A DNA stretch of 64,000 bases, from NCBI RefSeq assembly GCF_000197735.1, contig NC_014550.1, positions 3,348,001-3,412,000 of the forward strand, in the 5' to 3' direction. This document shows, piece after piece, positions 55,212-61,071 of the stretch. Positions within the stretch are counted from its first letter, which is position 1. The number at the start of each line of letters is the position of its first letter. The notes beneath the pieces were generated by a model. It was not told the origin of the DNA, did not search any database, and worked only from the letters and a program-made list of their open reading frames with translations. The DNA comes from Glutamicibacter arilaitensis Re117 (GTDB lineage Bacteria > Actinomycetota > Actinomycetes > Actinomycetales > Micrococcaceae). A program made the translations under genes and the position numbers.

Positions 55212-55595
55212 ATGAAGTACATCATCGGAGCCTGGGCCAACACGAAATACACTCGACCGGTCTCAAGCTTCATCCTGGCAATAGTGTTCTGGGGTGGCTT
55301 CCTAAGTTTCAATTACTCGATGGATAACCCTGCCGATCTGAGCATCTGGATCTGGGCCAGCGCAAGCGTGCTGTTCTTCCCTCCCGCGCGAGAGACTTAT
55401 TTCCGTCTCACCGGGCCAATCCGCGACGGATTGAGCGGAATCGTGCTCTGGGGGCCGCTCTTCCTAGTAGCACTGGCACTCAGAATTACGATTTTCGTGC
55501 TGCTTGTCTTCATTGCCGTGCCCTTAGGCCTCCTTGGATTTTTCTATCTGGCTACCCAAGAAGCCAGAGGCAAAGGATATCGAGTCATTGCCTAA
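55212..55595 (+). CDS. small multi-pass membrane protein
   Basis: 127 residues after a good TAGGAGG site. Four hydrophobic stretches (SSFILAIVFWGGFLSF, LSIWIWASASVLFF, LSGIVLWGPLFLVALALRITIF, LLVFIAVPLGLLGFFYLA). No family recognised; followed by a strong terminator. Confidence 0.65.
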   Translation: MKYIIGAWANTKYTRPVSSFILAIVFWGGFLSFNYSMDNPADLSIWIWASASVLFFPPARETYFRLTGPIRDGLSGIVLWGPLFLVALALRITIFVLLVFIAVPLGLLGFFYLATQEARGKGYRVIA

Positions 55596-55608
55596 ACCAG
55601 CTCACGCA

Positions 55609-55636
55609 AAAAGGCCGGCCATGTAGCCGGCCTTTT
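55609..55636. terminator. bidirectional terminator
   Basis: AAAAGGCCGGC/GCCGGCCTTTT, a perfect 11-bp stem with T tracts on both sides, between the convergent genes 55212 and 55643. Confidence 0.9.
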
Positions 55637-55642
55637 CTATGG

Positions 55643-55933
55643 CTACAACACTTCCTGAACAGACCAGGAATCAGTGCGCGGGTGCTCGATTAGATGCCAG
55701 GTCAAAATATCGGAATTAGGGTTATTACCTAGTCGCACCTGCACCAGCCAAACAGCATAGTCGATCCGATCAGCCTTGCCCTTCTTGATACTGAAGCTCG
55801 TATCCTCCCACCACTTCACGCGCTCAAAATGAACGGTAGGCTCTACTACGACTTGCCAAACGCGGCCGCTGCGTCGAATCTTCCAGGGCGCACCGGCCGC
55901 CGTAAAACGAACGTCTACATGTTCCTCAGACAT
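55643..55933 (-). CDS. DUF6504-like hypothetical protein
   Basis: 96 residues (MSEEHVDVRFTAAGAPWKI). Beta-rich with WQVVVEPTVHFERVKWWED and YAVWLVQVRLG and a SWSVQEVL end, a pattern like DUF6504 (judged from memory). A truncated relative lies at 55006. It is transcribed away from the par region. Function unknown. Confidence 0.6.
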   Translation of the reverse strand: MSEEHVDVRFTAAGAPWKIRRSGRVWQVVVEPTVHFERVKWWEDTSFSIKKGKADRIDYAVWLVQVRLGNNPNSDILTWHLIEHPRTDSWSVQEVL

Positions 55934-55982
55934 AACGAAGTAACCGTACTCCCCCGCTCCGACAAATCACCACAATTATTGC

Positions 55983-56135
55983 GAGCAAAACAGCTTGCTA
56001 TTTTCCTGCTCAAATAGCTTGCAACATTGCTAGCAAACTAGTATTGTTGAAATCAAGATAGGTAACTAGCTTGCAAGCAAAATTGTATGAAAGTTTGCAA
56101 GTTTGCAAGTTTGCGTGCACAATAACTTGTGTGCA
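55983..56135. repeat. TTGC/CTAGC iterons upstream of parA (candidate parS/operator)
   Basis: AT-rich stretch with repeated units: CAGCTTGCTA, AATAGCTTGCAA, ATTGCTAGCAAACTAG, ACTAGCTTGCAAGCAAA, then three tandem TTTGCAAG/TTTGCG units. The same unit recurs at 57322-57356 and 58526-58560. A centromere or autoregulatory operator of the parA-RHH pair is the simplest reading. Confidence 0.7.
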
Positions 56136-56153
56136 AAAGATTAGGAGGCAGAC

Positions 56154-56747
56154 ATGGCTACCACTATTGCGCTTGTGCAAACCAAAGGCGGCGTAGGTAA
56201 GACAACCAGCGCGATCTACCTCGCTTGTGCTCTGATCGTTCTGGGGTTCACTGTAGAGCTTTGGGATACCGACATGCAGGGGTCAGCAACCGAATGGGCC
56301 GAAGACGCTCAGGAAGCCGGCACTCCGCTGCCGTTCCCTGTCGAAATCGTGAACATCGCCAAGCTGAAGAGACTTGCAGGAAAGAGCACTAAGGATTTCG
56401 TCATTATTGACACTCCCCCAGGTGACCCGGCCACTATCGACGCGGCAATCAGAGCTGCTGATGTAGTCATCATGCCGACAGAGCCGGCAGTCATGGATCT
56501 ACGAAGGCTCGTTGCTACGAACTCGAACCTTCCAAGCGACAAAGCCCGCATTGCCCTTTTCACTAAGGTCAACGAGCAAACGGTCGCACTACGGGATAGC
56601 TTAGAATTCCTGGAAGATAGCGACCTGGCACTATTCAGCACCCGAATCAAGCACCGCCAAGCATTCAAGACCATTCCAGGCGAAATTCCTACCGACCTAA
56701 TGGGCTATGAAGAAGTTGCCAAGGAACTAATGGAGGCACTGTCATGA
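56154..56747 (+). CDS. parA: ParA-family partition ATPase
   Basis: 197 residues, small ParA type (Ib-like). Deviant Walker A KGGVGKTT at residues 11-18, WDTDMQGSATEWAE, and Walker B DFVIIDTPPGD. RBS TAGGAGG with spacing 5. It partners the 78-residue RHH protein that overlaps its stop by 4 bp (ATGA). Plasmid segregation; iterons upstream are its likely site. Confidence 0.93.
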   Translation: MATTIALVQTKGGVGKTTSAIYLACALIVLGFTVELWDTDMQGSATEWAEDAQEAGTPLPFPVEIVNIAKLKRLAGKSTKDFVIIDTPPGDPATIDAAIRAADVVIMPTEPAVMDLRRLVATNSNLPSDKARIALFTKVNEQTVALRDSLEFLEDSDLALFSTRIKHRQAFKTIPGEIPTDLMGYEEVAKELMEALS

Positions 56748-56980
56748 GCAGCCTTAAAGACAAAATGAAGCCGACCGGGAAAACGGCAAACGAAAAAGCG
56801 CCCTCTGTGAGCGAGAGCTTTAGGAACCCCGAAGCAAACGAGCAGGAAATGAAACCGCTCAACGTGAGGATTCCTAAGGAATTGCATACACAGATAAAGC
56901 TCTATGCTGCGGCTAACGACATTAAGCAGCAAGTTCTCGTGGCACAAGCCCTTCAAGAGTTTTTAGAGAAGCGCGCCTAA
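56744..56980 (+). CDS. small RHH partition protein (ParB-like)
   Basis: 78 residues: disordered basic N-terminus (MSSLKDKMKPTGKT), then RHH core (MKPLNVRIPKELHTQIKLYAAANDIKQQVLVAQALQEFL). As in ParG/CopG-type partners, it should bind the iterons and stimulate ParA through its N-terminal Arg/Lys tail. Ends before a strong terminator. Confidence 0.8.
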   Translation: MSSLKDKMKPTGKTANEKAPSVSESFRNPEANEQEMKPLNVRIPKELHTQIKLYAAANDIKQQVLVAQALQEFLEKRA

Positions 56981-57027
56981 GCTGCCCGTGAGACAATGGA
57001 CTAACTTCCTTTCCTTGGAAGTAAACC

Positions 57028-57067
57028 GAACCCGACCGCCTTCCTATGCGGTCGGGTTCACCTTTTT
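57028..57067 (+). terminator. par operon terminator
   Basis: GAACCCGACCGC ... GCGGTCGGGTTC, a perfect 12-bp stem followed by ACCTTTTT. Confidence 0.9.
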
Positions 57068-57095
57068 AACACCCGCGTACCTAGTACCGGATTCT

Positions 57096-57449
57096 CTTGC
57101 CCCGATGCCCGATTGTTGCACGTCTGAAAGCCCAGTCAAGGGCGCTGCGCGTCGCTACGCGATGGGCTGGCGCCCACCCTTGACAGAACTTTCAGGCGTG
57201 CATTTTGGCATGTATCGGAACAAGGGGAACCCATGCAATCAGGCGTAAAAGTTGCGTCGACCTGCAATGCAAGTTTTCTACAAAAATTGAAAGACAGCGA
57301 AAAATCTTTCAATAAAAACAACAAACTAGCTTGCTAGCAAACTAGCAAACTGCTAGAATTGAAGTATCAACAGGGGATAGGAACCCACGCTGGAAAGTCC
57401 AGCTCGGGCCTCGGTTGAGAACCAAGGAAAGGCAGTCAAAATGACTAGC
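57096..57449 (+). repeat. 354-bp duplicated control module, copy 1
   Basis: Near-identical to 58300-58653 (one mismatch seen, A at 57341 versus G at 58545). In order: an 86-nt nested cruciform (57117-57202), AT-rich spacer, iterons (57322-57356), a structured leader (GCTGGA-AAG-TCCAGC near 57390), the RBS (GGAAAGG) and ATGACTAGC, i.e. the first three codons of the following gene. It duplicates a promoter unit in front of an unrelated gene. Confidence 0.9.
57117..57202. ncRNA. nested cruciform/long hairpin
   Basis: TGCACGTCTGAAAG pairs with CTTTCAGGCGTGCA (outer, 14 bp, one G-T), inside that GTCAAGGG with CCCTTGAC, and at the tip CGCGT-CGCT-ACGCG. Present twice (second copy at 58321-58406). 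Could be a structured RNA or a DNA cruciform used in replication. Confidence 0.5.
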
Positions 57450-57827
57450 GTCGAATTCATCGGTCCACAGTTGCCGCGCGATGACCGTACGGGAGATGGC
57501 TACGACTACATCGAAACGGCCGAGAATGCCGGATGGACAGTCATTGCACAGTGGGGAGCCGAAGGTTACGACTTCGGAGCGTGGCCATACATCATTGGAT
57601 TCGCCCGACAGGCCAAGGAAGCCAGCGGAAAGCGACACTTCGGCTATGGCGTGTATGTCGAGGGTGACACTACGACCAAGTATTTCGACAACTTGGAAGC
57701 GTGCAAGGAAGCCATCGACCGCGACGCTCATTGGTACTGGAAAACAGGACAGAGCGACGGCCCCGGCAACGTTCCCGAGAAATTCGAGGATCTACCCGCT
57801 AAATATCGCGGACTTCCCAATGATTAG
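57441..57827 (+). CDS. hypothetical protein downstream of module copy 1
   Basis: 128 residues; the first three codons (MTS) lie in the duplicated module. Acidic and aromatic-rich (GYDYIETAENAGWTVIAQWG, DFGAWPYIIGFAR, HFGYGVYVEGDTTTKYFDN). No family recognised. Probably shares a transcript with the two small genes that follow, including nrdH. Confidence 0.65.
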   Translation: MTSVEFIGPQLPRDDRTGDGYDYIETAENAGWTVIAQWGAEGYDFGAWPYIIGFARQAKEASGKRHFGYGVYVEGDTTTKYFDNLEACKEAIDRDAHWYWKTGQSDGPGNVPEKFEDLPAKYRGLPND

Positions 57828-57832
57828 CCAGG

Positions 57833-57854
57833 TGCCCCGCCGAAAGGCGGGGCA
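57833..57854 (+). terminator. strong hairpin in intercistronic gap
   Basis: TGCCCCGCC-GAAA-GGCGGGGCA, a perfect 9-bp GC stem with a GNRA-type loop but no T tract. An mRNA-stabilising or attenuating hairpin between 57441 and the short ORF at 57881 is likely. Confidence 0.55.
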
Positions 57855-57880
57855 AGCCTCCCCCTGAAAGCAGGCCACCA

Positions 57881-58048
57881 ATGACCACCGTTGCCCCGCA
57901 TGCCGTACTGAATTGCTCAGTGACTCAGATTCTCGGTTTCTATCGCACAGAAAAAGAAGCCACCGCAGCAGCAAACGAGTTCGGGCAGTGCAGTTTCGCC
58001 TATAAGCTCAGCCCCGAAGAAATCACCGCGCTAGAAGCCCAGGAATAG
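57881..58048 (+). CDS. short hypothetical protein (55 residues)
   Basis: MTTVAPHAVLNCSVTQILGF then RTEKEATAAANEFGQCSF and an acidic end. In the same direction between the 57441 gene and nrdH, 16 bp before the latter. No strong RBS, but the compact spacing makes translation plausible. Function unknown. Confidence 0.45.
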   Translation: MTTVAPHAVLNCSVTQILGFYRTEKEATAAANEFGQCSFAYKLSPEEITALEAQE

Positions 58049-58064
58049 CCCCAGGAGGGAAGCT

Positions 58065-58289
58065 ATGAAAACGCCCGTAATCGTCTACAGTAAGCCTTCT
58101 TGCGTCCAGTGCAACGCCACCTACAGGGCGCTAGACAAAAAGGGAATCCCGTACGAGATGATCGACATCAGCCAGGATGTGGAAGCGCTCGAATATGTTC
58201 GCTCATTGGGCTACACGCAAGCCCCTGTTGTGGTCACAGATCGAGATCATTGGTCAGGTTTCCGGCCGGATAAGATCGACGTTCTCTAA
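58065..58289 (+). CDS. nrdH: NrdH-redoxin (glutaredoxin-like electron donor of RNR)
   Basis: 74 residues. CVQC active site at C13/C16 (SKPSCVQCNATYRALDKKG) and the NrdH hallmark WSGFRPDKI near the C-terminus. Reduces the C-terminal Cys pair of NrdE with thioredoxin reductase. It is separated from nrdIEF by 44 kb and lies next to the partition genes, an unusual position; RBS AGGAGG. Confidence 0.95.
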   Translation: MKTPVIVYSKPSCVQCNATYRALDKKGIPYEMIDISQDVEALEYVRSLGYTQAPVVVTDRDHWSGFRPDKIDVL

Positions 58290-58299
58290 GCGGGTTTTC

Positions 58300-58653
58300 C
58301 TTGCCCCGATGCCCGATTGTTGCACGTCTGAAAGCCCAGTCAAGGGCGCTGCGCGTCGCTACGCGATGGGCTGGCGCCCACCCTTGACAGAACTTTCAGG
58401 CGTGCATTTTGGCATGTATCGGAACAAGGGGAACCCATGCAATCAGGCGTAAAAGTTGCGTCGACCTGCAATGCAAGTTTTCTACAAAAATTGAAAGACA
58501 GCGAAAAATCTTTCAATAAAAACAACAAACTAGCTTGCTAGCAAGCTAGCAAACTGCTAGAATTGAAGTATCAACAGGGGATAGGAACCCACGCTGGAAA
58601 GTCCAGCTCGGGCCTCGGTTGAGAACCAAGGAAAGGCAGTCAAAATGACTAGC
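58300..58653 (+). repeat. 354-bp duplicated control module, copy 2
   Basis: Direct repeat of 57096-57449 at an exact offset of 1204 bp. Drives the DUF4192-like gene at 58645. The unit between the two copies (57441 gene, 57881 ORF, nrdH) could be gained or lost by recombination between them. Confidence 0.9.
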
Positions 58654-59646
58654 ATCTCAAGCAACGTGAGCATCGCAGCTTTCGTCCGCACCAGCCTCAA
58701 GCTCGACCCGCAGGAATCTGTGGCCATCTTGCTCTGCAAAGGTCGGTCGGTAGTCGCCACCCTGCGAGTAGACATTGCAAATGGCGGACAGGTGACCCAG
58801 TGGATTGACGCAATCCACAGCCTTGTCGGTCAGATCATCACCGACAACGGCATTGACGCTACTGTCCTCGTAGCGTACGACGATCGCGGAGAATTCAAGG
58901 GTCGCGGGTACAGCGAACTAGACAACCTCATGATGCTGATCGGCGCACCAATCCGGCGCGCGGTACTCGTCGCCAACGGCCAGATCATGGACTTCAACGG
59001 CGATGGCACCGACGCAGTAGCCTACTCAGAGGTCGAAGCGGAACCGCTCACCCTTGAAGACCGACTAAACGGAAAGAACCCATTGCGCGCCAAGGACATC
59101 GAGCACTGCGAAGAATCCAGCATCGAGGTGCAGACCATCGCAGTAGCGCGAGTGGCCGAAATAATGAAGATGGGAGACAGCCTCGAGGAAATCGCTCCCA
59201 AGATCGGCCATGAAATGGCTACTCAAATCGCGATCTACCGCGAAGCTGGGGAAGTGACCGAAGAAGTTGCCGGGTGGCTCACCGGAACGTTCAGCGTCAA
59301 GCTAGGCCGAGATATGGCCGTCCTTGCACTGGCAGGAACCGCCACGGACAAGGTAGAAATTGCCAGTTACCTAATCGGTGATCGAGTAGTCGAAGATCGG
59401 CAGATCCTAGAAGATGGCCACGAAATGCTCTTCGAATCACTGGCCCAGATCGCCGGGAGTCCGCGCCCCAACATCCTCTGCGCTGTAGCATGGGCGCACT
59501 GGACACGAGGGAACAGCACCGAAGCGATGGCCACTCTAACCGAAGTGATCGAGTTAGAACCCAACCACGAGCTAGGAAATCTGTTCATGAAACTCATAGC
59601 AAGCGGTAAAGTCTCCAAAACGGCGATGAAGAATCCAAAGCAATAA
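58645..59646 (+). CDS. DUF4192-family protein
   Basis: 333 residues, begins MTSISSNVSIAAFVRTSLKLDPQESVAILLCKGRSVV, the DUF4192 N-terminal pattern (L-x-P-x-x-S-V), with RVDIANGG and VLVAYDDRGEF in the usual positions and a helical C-terminus (RGNSTEAMATLTEVIELEPNHELG, TPR-like). The family is widespread on actinobacterial chromosomes and mobile elements with unknown function. Its first three codons come from the duplicated module. Confidence 0.8.
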   Translation: MTSISSNVSIAAFVRTSLKLDPQESVAILLCKGRSVVATLRVDIANGGQVTQWIDAIHSLVGQIITDNGIDATVLVAYDDRGEFKGRGYSELDNLMMLIGAPIRRAVLVANGQIMDFNGDGTDAVAYSEVEAEPLTLEDRLNGKNPLRAKDIEHCEESSIEVQTIAVARVAEIMKMGDSLEEIAPKIGHEMATQIAIYREAGEVTEEVAGWLTGTFSVKLGRDMAVLALAGTATDKVEIASYLIGDRVVEDRQILEDGHEMLFESLAQIAGSPRPNILCAVAWAHWTRGNSTEAMATLTEVIELEPNHELGNLFMKLIASGKVSKTAMKNPKQ

Positions 59647-59660
59647 ACAATCCAACAAGG

Positions 59661-59694
59661 TAGGTGGGGGAAGGTGAAAGTCTTCCCCCACCTA
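59661..59694. terminator. hairpin after the DUF4192 gene
   Basis: TAGGTGGGGGAAG/CTTCCCCCACCTA, a perfect 13-bp stem, 15 bp past the stop. No T tract, so it may act as an mRNA 3' stabiliser or a weak terminator. Confidence 0.55.
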
Positions 59695-59728
59695 CCAACA
59701 CCGGCATGACTACAAGGACACCGAACCC

Positions 59729-60145
59729 GTGAACAGCTCAACAAGTATTTGGGAATCGGCCTACCAGCGCCGAGACAACACCGATCAGCTGAGGAAATCG
59801 AGCGCGGCGGCCTCCGCCGCCAGCTCCCCCGGCCGCCGCGCTCAAACCTCGCCACCCGTGCCCAACCCCTGGGATGTATTCACTCACCAGGGCAAACCGC
59901 ATCGCTTCATGCGAATGCAGCCAGGAGACTACCCGGGAGAGCCAATTCGACCGCACGAAGCTGTCACCGCCATGATCCATACGCATGCTGGGGCACCGAA
60001 AATTCCGGCTCACGCTACAGCACGCACACCGCACTTGGTACACGTGATCTGGGAAGACGAGAAGGGGGAGACCTACGGAACCTGGCTTCCTAATCTGTCA
60101 GTCAGATTCGATAGCCTACGACCAAAACCCACCGAACAGGAGTAG
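59729..60145 (+). CDS. hypothetical protein
   Basis: 138 residues from GTG (MNSSTSIWESAYQRR). Disordered Ser/Ala N-terminus, then a beta-like domain (PNPWDVFTHQGKPHRFMRMQPG ... PHLVHVIWEDEKGETYGTWLPNL). No family recognised. Ends 5 bp before the next gene, so co-transcribed. Confidence 0.6.
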   Translation: MNSSTSIWESAYQRRDNTDQLRKSSAAASAASSPGRRAQTSPPVPNPWDVFTHQGKPHRFMRMQPGDYPGEPIRPHEAVTAMIHTHAGAPKIPAHATARTPHLVHVIWEDEKGETYGTWLPNLSVRFDSLRPKPTEQE

Positions 60146-60150
60146 AACCC

Positions 60151-60384
60151 ATGACGCGCAACGTGTCAGATATTTATCAAGAACTAGTCGATCTCTCTAA
60201 TGAGTTGGAAGATCTTGCCAGGGCCGGCCGCATCACCATGAGCACCGATGCCTGGAACAAAGACCACCAGGAAACCCTGCCGGCCGTCAGACAAACGATA
60301 AACGCTCTGCAAGTAGCCATCGACAACACCCGTTGGATGGAAACCCTGCCCCCAGCAGAACCAACGGCCCACGAAGGTTCCTAA
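60151..60384 (+). CDS. small helical hypothetical protein
   Basis: 77 residues (MTRNVSDIYQELVDLSNELEDLARAG), two predicted helices (the second TLPAVRQTINALQVAIDNT). Function unknown; immediately followed by repeat R copy 3. Confidence 0.6.
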   Translation: MTRNVSDIYQELVDLSNELEDLARAGRITMSTDAWNKDHQETLPAVRQTINALQVAIDNTRWMETLPPAEPTAHEGS

Positions 60385-60506
60385 ACCTCCTGCCCACCTG
60401 TGCACAGCAAAAGCCCCCAACGCTCCGCTGCTTTTCCTGCACACACCTGGACAGCAGGAACTAATCGACCGCCCGCGCACAACCCAAAAGTTGCGGTACC
60501 TGAGTT
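60383..60506 (-). repeat. plasmid repeat R, copy 3
   Basis: Minus-strand copy: starts CTCAGGTACCGCA, then GCGGGCGGTCG, TTCCTGCTGTCCA, GTGCAGGAAAAGCAGCG, GGGCTTTTGCTGTG, GTGGGCAGGAGG. Closest to copy 1 (15441). Located between two small plasmid genes, as copy 2 is. Confidence 0.7.
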
Positions 60507-60585
60507 ACCAAGCGTTATGCGATCTTGGCATGTGCACGGCCTCTGAACACAGTCAATCGACATTCAAGAACCCGGAGAGGCAATC

Positions 60586-60912
60586 ATGAGAAGCAGTTAC
60601 GAACTCATCACCAAAGCGCAAAATATCGGCCGCTACGCAGCCGACCTCGCTCACGACGGCAGCGTCGCCGATCTATCAACTTCGGCACACCACCCCGGAG
60701 ATGATACCGGCAGAGTAGTCTTGGAAGCCTACCGAAAATTCGGTGCCACCTCAGTACGCGACGTGCTGGAAGCCTACCAAAGTGGCTACAACAACAAAGC
60801 AGCAGACCTCGGAGATCCTGTAGTGCGCATGATCCAAATCAAAAACGGAATCCACTACGCACTGCCAGGGGCAACCGACGAAGAAATCAAAGCAATCAAG
60901 GATCAGCTATGA
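60586..60912 (+). CDS. hypothetical protein
   Basis: 108 residues (MRSSYELITKAQNIGRYAADL). Mixed helical, soluble. RBS GGAGAGG. It lies downstream of repeat R copy 3. No family recognised. Confidence 0.6.
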   Translation: MRSSYELITKAQNIGRYAADLAHDGSVADLSTSAHHPGDDTGRVVLEAYRKFGATSVRDVLEAYQSGYNNKAADLGDPVVRMIQIKNGIHYALPGATDEEIKAIKDQL

Positions 60913-61071
60913 GCTAGCCGCAAGGGACAAAGAACATACCGCTACAAACTTGTTTTGGTACGCCATAACCATGGCCCTCATGCTCAGCATTTTCACCGCG
61001 TCCTACCTACATCAACGACCGGTGCGACGCAGTAAGTAGACAGTTTGGAAAGCTAAACCTTCCCGAACTGT

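Noticed and set aside
60945..61037. Short hydrophobic frame (LFWYAITMALMLSIFTAS)
   Set aside because: A possible ~25-40 residue membrane peptide, but no start with RBS could be defined; too weak to call.
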